From positions 1 to 31,787 of the forward strand of contig JAYMSP010001467.1 in assembly GCA_036897095.1 (NCBI GenBank): DNA of 31,787 nt, in the 5' to 3' direction. The translations under genes and the position numbers were made by a program. Shown in pieces: positions 20,690-30,951 of the stretch. Source of the stretch: Plantago elongata. Its lineage: Eukaryota; Streptophyta; Magnoliopsida; Lamiales; Plantaginaceae. A model generated the notes under the pieces. The model had not been told where the DNA came from, did no database searches, and saw only the letters and a program-made list of their open reading frames with translations. The first letter of the stretch is position 1. Each line of letters begins with the position of its first letter.

Positions 20690-21620
20690 TGGACCTTTAG
20701 GACCCTGCCAACCTGGATGATATCATATAATCTAATAGCAGGTCTTATAAGTATGACCAATGCAGCCACGATGTGTGCATTTAGGCTTGTTCTTCTCCTT
20801 GTTAAATTTGTTATAAACAGGATTCTTGGCTAAATTAAACAAGCCATAGACTCAGACTTATTTGGCACATGTTGCTTGTTAGCATACATATCCATGACAT
20901 CTTGGCTTGTAAGAAACAATAGTCAAACCTCTTTGAATTTTTTCTTGCAATACAATTGCATAAACTTTAGATAAACTGGGAATTGGTGATTGCATGATCA
21001 CCTGACTTCTCACATGAGCATAAGTCTCATTCAATCCAACAAGAAACTTGACTACATCATCATGTTTCTGCTGATCAACCATAGGTTGTAAACCTCCACA
21101 AGTACATTTAGGAATTGGCGATGAGATATATATTCATCCCATAACCCCTTAGACATTAGCATAGTAAGCAGAAACTGACGTGTTACCCTGAGCCATACTA
21201 CTCATTGACTTCTCTAGATGAAAAACTTTAGGACTAGTACTACGAGTAAACTGTGTTTTCAAGTCATTCCACAACTCAAATGCAAATGTATGATACATAA
21301 TACTCTCTCGAATTTCACCAGAAATTGAATTTACGCAACCAAATTGTAACCAAATCATTTGCTCTTTTCCAAGCAGAATAAAGAATTGTATTCTCAGCAG
21401 AGGGAGAAACAAGCGTACCATCGATGAAACCGGATTTTTTCTTCACTGAAAGAGACATCACCATTGCTGAACTCCAAGACTCGTAATTGGAGCCAACCAA
21501 CAGATGCATAACAATCGAAATTCCAGGTGAATCTGATGGATGTAAGTAATACGGTGAATGAGGATCATCTGACAGATCACGAACAAAAGAACCTCTCATC
21601 AACTGTATTCGCCATTGAAA
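20690..21620 (-). pseudogene. Copia gag
   Basis: The N-terminal part reads YYLHPSDSPGISIVMHLLVG and NYESWSSAMVMSLSVKKK, typical of copia gag. A frameshift near 21335 and a stop near 21147 break it. The zinc knuckle (about 20750-20800, minus) reads CTHRGCIGHTYKTC: the second Cys is Arg (CGT at 20768-20770), so the CX2CX4HX4C site is lost. A probable start ATG (minus) lies at about 21616. Confidence 0.82.
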
Positions 21621-21720
21621 TAGTTACAATGATTTACAGAGCAGATAGTAGCGGAAGAAAGGCTCGAAGAAATCGATTGGAAAATCGAAGAAAAAATTCA
21701 AGACAATCTTGAATTTACAG

Positions 21721-21738
21721 TTTTTGGTAACTGATACA
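21721..21738 (-). promoter_or_regulatory. Copia primer-binding site, degenerate
   Basis: Directly inside the 5' LTR the minus strand reads TGTATCAGTTACC. This resembles the TGGTATCAG start of initiator-tRNA-Met binding sites with one base missing. Position supports the call, but the match is short. Confidence 0.45.
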
Positions 21739-21906
21739 TATTAAAACCAAAGTATATTGATCATCAAAGATGAAATTTACAATGATATGAAATGAGAAAG
21801 TAAATTTATTTGGGCTAGCTAGTCTCTATATATAGAGAGTTTACTGTGTAACTGTCAAGTACAAATAAACTAGCTTAAGATACTATTAAAGCATAATGTA
21901 CGGCTC
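21739..21906 (-). repeat. Copia 5' LTR, truncated at its outer end
   Basis: It matches the 3' LTR from its GGTTTTAATA end up to 'tacggctc' (21906). There the similarity stops abruptly, leaving out about 40 bp that the 3' LTR still has (17087-17126). Flanking DNA 'cacttgtgccgtgg' shows no target duplication of 'accccc'. Confidence 0.8.
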
Positions 21907-24225
21907 CACTTGTGCCGTGGATACCTAGGCACTTAGAGATGAGGACGGGCATAGTAATTTTACAAACAAAGTTATACATTTTTTCAAAAGATTCATACGT
22001 GATAACTTTGGAAATAAATGAATACTTATTATAATTAGTGTTTAAGTAGAAAGTATAACAATACGTGCATAATCTAAAATAAAATATACAAAAATAAATA
22101 TGAATTGACAAACGAGGAGAAAGTATAAAAAATTTTATTAGTGACCTCACTAACTCATAGGTAGATGATGCGTTGAACTGATCTCCTATTTAATTTAACT
22201 ATATTTGCTACTATAAATATTGTAGATTGTTTTAATCAGCAATTGTAGTGTAAGGTACGATGGAATATACTATGATCATTACGTTTTCCGTAATATGAAT
22301 TTTATGTTAATTTGTGAGTAGTAGATGTACTGGAATATAGAAGAAACTGGCACAGTGAAGTACGTGATGGAGAACGTATCTCCTCGTGGAATGTTCCTAT
22401 ACCCTTCTCCTCGTGGAATGTTCCTATACCCTTCGAGTAAGTAGCTAGATTTGGATTATATAATTAATGAAGTCATCAGCCTCAATTTAACAAGTCAATT
22501 TTACCTCTAAGCTACTTTTCTATCTTTAACCCTTGTTTGTTTAAATTATAGTGGAGTATTAATTAATTGCATGATGTGATTTTATAATAAATGCTAACGT
22601 GGCAATTTGTTTGACTTTGTTTGACTATTAAATTAGGTTAATGCCACGAAACAACCTTTTTTAGTGCTATTAGAAGACCATATTGACATGCAAAGAACCT
22701 TTACTAGCTAATATAGCACACATAAGGAAATGGACATAATGATAAGTAACATCTATATTTAATGCGTACTGAAAACACCAACTAAGTGATCATAAATGAA
22801 ATTAGGACTTATATGTACACTACTACTTGACTTATCAAAATGGAACCCGGCCGGCCATGAGTAAACTAATGAGGTCATATATATTAAAAAAACTCATCAT
22901 TTTATTAGTTCGAATAAGTTTAAGTTCTCTTCAATAAAATTGAGCTGAATTTAATAGAACATAATTGAAGTATAATATTAATTATAACTAAGTAAAGCTG
23001 AACTGAACTGAATCAAACTGTCGTAGGATCAAGGCATGTCCTTGCAAAAATAACTTAAAGCAGATACGCCCTCTCACAAATGGTGCTTGAGACGTCGAAC
23101 ATTTGCCTCCAAAGATAAAACGATTGACTAAAACTACTGGCCACACAAACTAGTACTTTCCTGGGAATTAAAACGGATGCTCGATTTATGCGAAATCAAG
23201 AAAGGAGGAAGAATATTAAGAAGAAGAAATGCTTGTTTTGTTATTTTTTTTCTTATTAGTTATGAGACCATGATATAGGTGAAAAATAAATGTAACAAAC
23301 TCTTTATTTTATAATTCTGTAATAGTCAACTACATATGTATGATTTGAATACAAAATCAATTCTGAGATAGTGGTGTTGTAATTCCTCAAAAACTTCGGG
23401 AAGGATCAACCTGACCAATAGCTAGGAAGCACGGATATGAATACACATATTGTATAAATACAAAATATGTTACACTCAAAATAATTAAAATACGAATACG
23501 CTTGGTTATTTATATTTATATATTGTATGTTGTGATATGGATAGTTATATGTTAGGATTAGATTGTTTGAATTATATATATTTTGCTAGTATTGATCTAT
23601 TTAGTGATAAATATAAGAAATCTGTTGAAAAAGAACTTTTCTAAGATTCAATTCTATTTAAAAAAAATCAGAATCAGAAGGCTGGAAAGAAGAGAAATAC
23701 TTCATACGTATTTTAACGTATGTGTATGCAGATGAATGCTCTAGCCTTCAAATCAAACATATTCATCTTGTAAAGTGTTTTTATTATTCTGGAGATTATC
23801 TCCTTCATTCAATAATACACAGTTTATACATATTCACATTTGGTTCTACCATCATCTATAATCTAAACAAAAAGAATACATTATTAATTGAAATCAAAGG
23901 CAATTTAAATGCAATACAACAGGTAGATAATACTCCTAGATAGTTACGTTAATTTATGAGAAATTCCTTGAAAGTGATCATTGTGTGACATATTTGATCT
24001 TACATATGCATGCAATATTCATACTCATCCCAAACTTATGAGTTATGTGACCCTTGAGCATTTAAAGTAGTACGGAGTAAAATATTATTTTAAAGGTCGA
24101 AAAGAAATTTTAAATTATTAAAAATATTATATATAAATTCATTTTTTTCTGACTTTTTGGAGGAGGAAGACACTCACACAGTGCCCCTCTAGTTCCGTTC
24201 TTGATAATATAAGGTTGAAACTTAT
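21907..24225. other. Intergenic DNA between the copia element and HIPP copy 4
   Basis: Mostly AT-rich. A less AT-rich island at about 23020-23210 has no open frame or known motif. No gene was seen. The last 50 bases are probably the 3' UTR of HIPP copy 4. Confidence 0.45.
22379..22432. repeat. 27-bp perfect tandem duplication
   Basis: The unit tctcctcgtggaatgttcct plus ataccct occurs at 22379-22405 and again, identical, at 22406-22432. It is a recent local duplication outside any gene. Confidence 0.92.
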
Positions 24226-24929
24226 CTAGAGAATGTAACAAGTTGGAGGATCATGATCGTAGATAACATAACTCACACCCACAAGCTGGCATTGCTTGCA
24301 ACATGGAGGAAGTGGCTCGCATTTCACCTCTGGTTTCTTCTTTTCATCGGGCTTCTTTTCTTCGGGCTTCTTATTCGGCCCGACGCTTATAATGTCCACA
24401 CATTTCTTGGACTTCCTTATTTGAGTAGCCAAACAAACAGGGTCGACTGTTCCAATTACTGTCAATATCCCCTTCTCAGTGTTTACCGTTAACTCGTCTA
24501 TTCCTGATTATATTCAATCCACAATCAAATTATGTGACTAGGAACAGGAGTCACATTTAATTTCGCTTAAAAAAAAACTTAAGTGACTATAAAAACGTAA
24601 CTTTTTATACAATTTGAATTAATAAAATTTAATTTAAATTGATATTTTTATGCATAAACATATCAATTTGAATTGAGTTTTGTCAATTCAATTTATACAC
24701 CAAACAATAGCTATAAAGTCCAGACATTGATTATCATACCTTGTAGTTTGGCAACTGTTGTTAGCAACTTGGTCTTGCATTTCTCGCAATTAATTGTCAC
24801 TTTCAGCTCAATTTTCTGCGAAGATGAGTAAAAGGATATATAAATTTGAATGGTTCATTACCACTTATTGATATTTCAAAATTGAATAATTAGGAACGAA
24901 AGTTGGGCGTTCCATACCTTCACGGTCAT
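24226..24929 (-). CDS. HIPP-type HMA metal-binding isoprenylated protein, copy 4
   Basis: Exons on the minus strand are 24929-24918 (MTVK), 24815-24740 and 24503-24226 (stop TAG 24226-24228). Introns are 102 and 236 bp, giving 121 aa, the longest copy. The HMA domain has C14-x-x-C17 (INCEKC). A Lys/Glu-rich linker (about 75-92, KKPEEKKPDEKKKPE) may aid membrane binding next to the lipid anchor. The cluster is C97-C98-x-x-C101, and the CaaX box is CYIL (118-121). A terminal Leu favours geranylgeranylation, unlike the Met-ending boxes of copies 1-3. It is the most diverged copy (KTKLLTTVAKLQ in exon 2) and lies about 11 kb from copy 3, past the LINE and copia insertions. The frame is intact. 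Confidence 0.87.
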
Positions 24930-25030
24930 GACGATAAGTTCCACAAAAGTTGAAAGAGCTGACCTTTGTTAACCAATAATCACAACAAATGAGCCTTATA
25001 CGTCCAAATGGTCTAAGCTTGATGCTTAAC

Positions 25031-25040
25031 TTATATAGCT
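25031..25040 (-). promoter_or_regulatory. TATA box of HIPP copy 4
   Basis: The minus strand reads AGCTATATAA here, about 105 bp before the start codon. That is the same distance as the TATA-like boxes of copies 1 and 3. The rest of the upstream region does not clearly match theirs. Confidence 0.5.
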
Positions 25041-25172
25041 AGAGATCGATGATGGACAAGTTACAAGTAGCTAGTTTGTCTTAATCAAAACAACGCATGA
25101 GTAAGATAGTATTACTTAGTTTTAGCTGACTTAATAATATAGACATAATAAATCGATAGGAGTAATTAAGAT

Positions 25173-25233
<61 letters not shown>

Positions 25234-25250
25234 ATGTATATATATTATAT
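25173..25250. repeat. Long (TA)n microsatellite
   Basis: About 45 bp of uninterrupted (ta)n are followed by interrupted tgtatatatgtatatgtata. The tract is self-complementary and likely variable in length. Confidence 0.95.
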
Positions 25251-26418
25251 TTTAACAAGTACTAGGAGTATAATTTGTTTTCTATCTATTCAAAATAAAT
25301 GCTTGTTTGTTTGTCTTGCTAAGTGCTAACTACTCTGCCTAATCTTTGAAGTCAGTTCACGCACTATGAGTATGTATATGATAATATGACCAATGATGGG
25401 AACTACAGTACATGCATGCAAAAGAATTATTAGGTCGACAAAGAAAAAAGAATAGATTTAAAAGAAGGCTCATGTCATGGCGCAATATTCTTTTGCAATT
25501 TACAACCACTGCACATTGTGAAAATGATGGGTAACTGATATTTGTATATAGTAAAAAGGTTGTGATATAAAGCAAAGGCAATTGTATTTCTACGCACATA
25601 CTTTAATCGATGCATTAATTTATTTGTTAAATAAAAAGACACTAGCATTGTTAATTTTAAAAAACTATCTGAATAAATTAATCAAATAAACTAACTCAAT
25701 GAAAGTAAAATGTGGTCAAAGTAGTCAAATAACTAGCTGAGACACTTCGTATTAAAATTACAAGTTTGATTCTTAAAAAAAAGTGATCCTACTCTACATA
25801 TAAAGAAAGGTGTTTATATTCTAAAAATGTATTAATAAAACGAAATTCAATTGAGCCTCACTCATAAGAAATCCCAACTCACTTATCAGTTTGATGTTCC
25901 CATATAACATACTATTTATTCGAAATTAAACTTATGAAACTTATATAGAATCCAGTGTGCTAAACAACATGCACTAGTTTTGTAAGTTGTAATTGTTCAT
26001 CGAATTAAGAAGTAGATATAAATTATGCAAATACTTACTCTTAGTTACTGACGTCGTTATGCATCCAATCCAATACCTTTAAACTGGGCTGGAATCTGGA
26101 TAGAAAGCTTTTAGGTTAATTTAGATAGTGTATGCGTTAATTATAGTACTCCCTCTTGCCCACGGCTTTAATTTGTTTGAACTTTGAATTGCCTCACACT
26201 TTTATAAAAGAAAGTCATTGCGAACCATCGTATACGCATAAAATCCTACCCAGAAAATATCAATTTTTTTCATTTCCCTTTTATCACGTTAAGCTCTTTT
26301 TTAATGGACTATAATTGATTTCCAGAAGGTATTGAAACTATTTAATTTCCCTTTTAACACGCTATTGATCAGTCTTTTCTTGTTTTGTTTGAAATTCATT
26401 TAATATATATTAAAGAAA
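25251..26418. other. AT-rich intergenic DNA
   Basis: No gene, RNA or paired terminal repeat was recognised. Confidence 0.45.
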
Positions 26419-26419
26419 A

Positions 26420-26490
26420 TGAAGTACAACTCAGTTGGTAAGACGCTTTACCTTTAATTAATAGGTCGGGGGTTCGAATCACCTTTATCC
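26420..26490 (+). repeat. tRNA-derived SINE-like head
   Basis: An A-box-like 'caactcagttgg' (about 26428-26438) and a strong B box 'ggttcgaatca' (26471-26481) are spaced as in tRNA genes, with a run of T after 26491. The ends do not pair into an acceptor stem, and the anticodon arm is poor. It is therefore more likely a SINE 5' part or a tRNA relic than a working tRNA. Confidence 0.55.
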
Positions 26491-28329
26491 GTTTTTAAAA
26501 AAATTCGATAAACATCAAACAGTACTAATTGACCACATATATAATACGAATAAAAGTCTAACTAAGACTTAAACAAAAGAGCTCGACATTACAAAGACCA
26601 GTACTACGTAGTCGGTAACATCATTTGTCTAAGGTCACATCATCTAGAGTTCGTACGGTTTCCAAATGACCCGCATAAGTTTATGATGTGTTGTCGACCA
26701 GTCACAATTGAGTGATGCTAAATACATGACAATAAAATACTAAACGCAAGATAATTCAAACTAAATTACATGTGAAGTCTATATATATCAAAACTTATAC
26801 TACATGGGCTTCATATTTTTGATAATTACAACAAGATGCACTTTCAATACAATTAAATTAGAATAACAATGTTGGTGGCTGAACATAGATGAAATTAAAC
26901 ATGAGTGAAAATTTAGGTGAAGAAAAATAGCCCCATCTTGATGTGAATGACAAAGAAAGTGAAGAAGAACCACCATGGTATGAAGATGGTTATTTCCATG
27001 TATTTATGTGCTTATACAAGCTATGTGAAGCTATTTTTCACAGAAAATTTGAAAAAGAAGAAGCATATTCTTCGTCTTCATTACGCCAAGTTGTAACTGT
27101 ATATTAACACTGAACCCTAGCGCCTTAATGGATAACCCGCGCTCATATTCATGACCAGTTATGAAGAATGGCGTCCAAAGTGAGCGCCATTATGCAGGAA
27201 AGGTCGTGTATATTGAGGCCAATATGTTTATCTTATGGTCATCGTTAGCGTCAACATGCATTTCATGGCCAACAAATTTGACGCTTTTAATTTAATGTGA
27301 TAAGTTCTTGAACTAACTTGATTTTCCCCTCTTGTTCTTGGTGAATTGCTTCTCCTCCGTAGAACAAAACGTATGTGGGCCTGTGAATTTGTAAAAGAAC
27401 GGAAGCGCCTGTTATTTTATTTGTGGTTGTATTTACTAATTAGGCTTGTAAAATTGGTGGGCTGAAATAAATGTAGTAGTTGATAATAATATAATATAAA
27501 GATAGAAATATGTAAATGTTTTTAAGATGTTCTATATTTAACATTTTTTATCTTGTGTTTAGTATTCGTCGTGGAAGAGGAATTTTATTACATTAAAGTT
27601 GTTACCATAGATAATTCAATTTTGGTTCGGTAAATATACGGATAAAATAAATAATACTTATTTGCAAATAATTAGTAATGATAAATATCTTTTAAATAGC
27701 GAAAATCTTCGAGAACTACTTTGAAACTCGATGAGCACTGAAAGATTCTAATAGCATTAGGAGCCATTAACGGCCCTCACACAAATCCTCAAAATTATAC
27801 CAAGTTCACTTAGCAAAATGTTTAGATATTTGATAGTGCAATCAATAGTTTATCACTTACATGAGAATGAATTATTAGTAATAATTTTCAAATTATTTAG
27901 TCAATTTGTTTATAATTACAAAATGAATTTAATGTACGTTTTATACTACTGATCAAGTAAATTAGAATCACCGGACAAACCAACTCTTATTAATCGATCG
28001 AGTCACATCAAACAATGTTATCCGTTAAAGTTAGGTGGTATAAGAGTTAGCAGTTCTGATCATCATGCGACGGCCTGCCTGAGTAGTTGTTAATTTTGTC
28101 CACTACCAATCTACCGTAAACATAAATAATCATCGATGGGTCGTTTATGAACATTTTTATTTAATGAATGTTTTATAGTCAATATAGGCAAACACTATCA
28201 CAAACAACTGATACAATTCATTAAATTCCTAACTTCTCCATAAATCTATTTAAAGTTAAATATATCAAATAACAGTATAATCGTTTGATAAAGTATATAC
28301 AACACCTCAGTTGCTACACAAAATATTAC
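26491..28329. other. Intergenic DNA with one structured segment
   Basis: No gene was seen. About 27110-27310 is less AT-rich and holds small inverted words, for example 'atggcgtccaaagtgagcgccat' (about 27168-27191). It may be a decayed element. The rest is AT-rich. Confidence 0.4.
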
Positions 28330-28900
28330 ATGTAAGACCATTTCCATTTGTGATGAGTTTAGTGATGATATTTTATCGTATTGGTGACGCGTTATAGTGT
28401 CGTCATAAAATGAAAAAAAAAAATTTAACATGTTATAAGAGTGTTTTTGAAATTTAAAATTAATAAAATTATATTTTTAAAAGTCGTTTTTACAATTTTA
28501 AGTTTAATTAAAATAGAAGATGAGTTTGAGATGGTATAATGCAAAAATAGTCAAGAGTGATATCTATTTGTAGATCTTGAAAAAACGAATCTATTGATAT
28601 ATTTCATTTATTTTTTACATTTTTATTTTTTAAATTATTAATGTTTGAAATTAAACAAAGTAATTTTATTTTTTTAAATAGAAAGCGGCAGGTTGCAGCA
28701 GCCAAGTGGCCGTTGCACCTTTTAATCCCCATCATTGAATGACGGGGTGCGATGATGACGTGCTCATGGAACGTCACCTGAGCCGCATTGCAGCTCATGT
28801 GACGTGCCATGCATGCGTCTAGCCTTGGTGACGAGCTGTATCTAGCTGCGATGCAGCTCGTCCTTCTCATCTAAGGACATGACGGAATGCATCGTCGTGA
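28330..28900. repeat. AT-rich dispersed repeat, copy B, with GC-rich core
   Basis: 28430-28660 matches copy A (13665-13895). It continues into a GC-rich stretch (28681-28880) full of repeated 'tgcagct' and 'gacg' words that copy A lacks. The right side holds 'gacggaatgcatcgtcgt', similar to the left edge of copy A ('aatgcatcgtcgt'). Copy A may thus be an internally deleted or partial version. Confidence 0.5.
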
Positions 28901-29520
28901 TTAGTTGACCGTGGGAACTTGTAAATTATGGTCGTCCAAATTGCGTTAATTAGAGGTCGTCATGCCCTCACTAGTTTCTCCCCTAGTTGCTAGGCAAGAA
29001 AAGTCGATCCTTTAGACAAGATGACAAGTATAAACAGACAACCCACACCATTAGTTTCCCATTACTAAAGTTTTGCCTTGTCTCAATATGCCACTGGATG
29101 AATACATATTTTTCAACAATCTGTCTCCGAATATATAAAACCAACGGTATATTGTTTACATTGTTTACGGAATATCGTGAGTCAATTTATTCTCATCAAC
29201 TTAAAATTATTTCACTTTAATTTAATTCAATTCAGCTTTATTTAATTATAATTTATACCTCATTTCAATTCAGCTCAGTAAATTTCAGTTGAAGAGAACG
29301 TAACCTAAGTTTTCTTCATCTAAATGGAACATAACCGAAAAAAATCGAACTGAACTGAATTAAGTTTATTTACATATAGAAGATATATAATGAAAAAAAA
29401 AACTGAACTGGATAAATTTTTTAAAAAAAGTATTATTTAAAAATATAATTAAAAAATATATTAAATTAATATACTTTCAGATGAAGGGAACATAGTATAA
29501 AACTATTAGTATAAAAACAA
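28901..29520. other. AT-rich intergenic DNA
   Basis: No gene is supported. An open frame of 77 codons at 28987-29220 has no motif, and its composition is that of the surrounding DNA. Confidence 0.4.
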
Positions 29521-29524
29521 CAGA

Positions 29525-30652
29525 GATTTACAAAACCCACCCCTCCTACATGCCCTCTTTACAAATTGATACTCGTTATTTGAACAATTACAAATGATTC
29601 CAAAAATTGTACTGAGTATTAAATTAAATTATATATGAACCCACTAGTCAACGTCGGAGATGATGTCATCCATGAACTTCGCCGGAAACACACGCCAAAT
29701 ACTGACATGGACTGCCACGTCATTATTAAGGTTTTATTAATTCATATTGACTGGATTTGTTTGTAATTGACTTAAAAATCAATTGAACCTTATAGTAGTA
29801 GTAGTAGACTAACAAAGTAAAAATAACTTAAACTATATTTTTATACTTTACAAATTGAATCTATATATTTTAAAATTTACAAAATTGACTCAATTTAAAA
29901 AAAAAACATAAAATTTACTTTATAAGAATAATTCAAATATTGTAATATAATCCTTCTAAAACATCAAATTCTCAATATAGAAATTCAAATGTTTTCAAAA
30001 CTAAAAAAAAAAAATTCAATCTCCTCCATTGAAGACCCATCAAAAGCTTGAGATGGGTCTCCAATGGATGGAGACCCACGTATGCTCCAGCGAGAATTAA
30101 TTATTGTTGGAGCTATGAACACAGCCCCAAATCAGGGCTACAATAGCTCCAATTTGGGGCTGTGAAACAACCCCAATCGAAGCTATTGCAGCACTAATTT
30201 GGGGTTGTGTAGCCCAAAATGGGCCCGTTTTGGGGGCTATTAACAGCCCTAAATCAGAGCGCCTTAAAACAGCTCCGACGAGAGCTAATTAAGCTCTCAT
30301 CGAACTATTTTACCCCAACTCAAAGCTATAAAATAGCTCATGCGAGAGCTCTCACCGGAGCAGTTGAATATTATATATGTTAGTGTCAGTGTTACTTTAT
30401 GGTTGGACGAGGAGGTGGTGGTTGTTATCGGGTGGAGGTGGTGGTTGGTGTGTTGAAAAAGATGAAGAAGAAGATAGTAAAGAGATTAAAAAATTAAAAT
30501 AAAGAGTTATTGCCAAATCATATCCATATTAGCTATGCCATGTAATTGTTGGAGTCAAAGTCAGATTGGGAAATTAGGTTTATATGTAATTGTTCAAATA
30601 GCAGATATGTATTTATAATTGAACAATCTAGAGGGGGTGTTTATGTAAATGA
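29525..30652. mobile_element. Second long-TIR non-autonomous DNA element
   Basis: TATTTGAACAATTACA at 29577-29592 is a perfect inverted match to 30585-30600. Outside it, 'atttacaaaacccacccctc' (from about 29527) pairs imperfectly with 'gagggggtgtttatgtaaat' (30631-30650). The arms are thus about 75 bp long. ATAAAAACA occurs just outside both sides (about 29510-29518 and 30666-30674) and could be a 9-bp target duplication, though low complexity makes chance possible. The core carries a GC-rich hairpin island (30020-30370) and a Gly/Val-like 'ggtggtggtt' tract, and no transposase. Confidence 0.6.
30020..30370. repeat. Palindrome-dense GC-rich core of the second TIR element
   Basis: ACAGCCCCAAAT (30121-30132) pairs perfectly over 12 bp with 30152-30163. 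AGACCCATC (30033-30041) pairs with 30052-30060. Variants of 'agctccaatttgggg' and 'gagagct' recur on both strands. The segment could fold into a long branched hairpin if transcribed. Confidence 0.7.
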
Positions 30653-30772
30653 TCAATACAAATAATAAAAACATATTAGATATATAATATTTGAATTAAC
30701 ATGTAATTTATATAACCGAAAATGGTAATGTTTTATCACAAACGGTATGAAACATACACACATTTGAAATCA

Positions 30773-30951
30773 CAATGCATTAGTACCTTCTTGGGTGCAT
30801 CACAACAATTTACGTACCTAAAAATGATTCCATTTTCGATTATTCATCTCAATGTATTAGTACCTTCTTAGGTGCATCACGACAATTTACGTACCTAAAA
30901 TTGATTCTATTTTCGATTTTTCATCTCAATGTATTAGTACCTTCTTAGGTT
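30773..30951. repeat. 77-bp tandem repeat, 2.3 units
   Basis: Units starting 'caatg(c/t)attagtaccttctt' begin at 30773, 30850 and 30927, an exact 77-bp spacing; the third is partial. The first two are nearly identical through 'gtgcatcac-acaatttacgtacctaaaa' and 'ttttcgatt-ttcatct'. Confidence 0.92.

Larger units (their letters stand above)
16919..21906 (-). mobile_element. Decayed Ty1/copia LTR retrotransposon
   Basis: Two related LTRs (16919-17126 and 21739-21906) flank gag and pol read on the minus strand in the copia order: gag, protease, integrase, RT, RNase H. Frameshifts and stops occur in every domain, so it is not autonomous. The LTRs differ at roughly a dozen or more sites over about 165 aligned bases, pointing to an old insertion. 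The outer end of the right (5') LTR is cut about 40 bp short, and no target duplication can be matched. It separates HIPP copy 3 from copy 4. Confidence 0.92.

Noticed and set aside
16919-21906. An active copia element
   Set aside because: Stops and frameshifts occur in gag, protease, integrase and RT, the zinc knuckle is mutated, and the 5' LTR is incomplete.
26420-26490. A functional tRNA gene
   Set aside because: Only the internal promoter boxes look right; no complete acceptor stem or clean anticodon arm can be drawn.
28604-28870. An 88-codon Cys/Met-rich open frame on the minus strand
   Set aside because: It lies in the GC-rich core of the dispersed repeat and its Cys/Ala-rich composition comes from repeated 'tgcagc' words.
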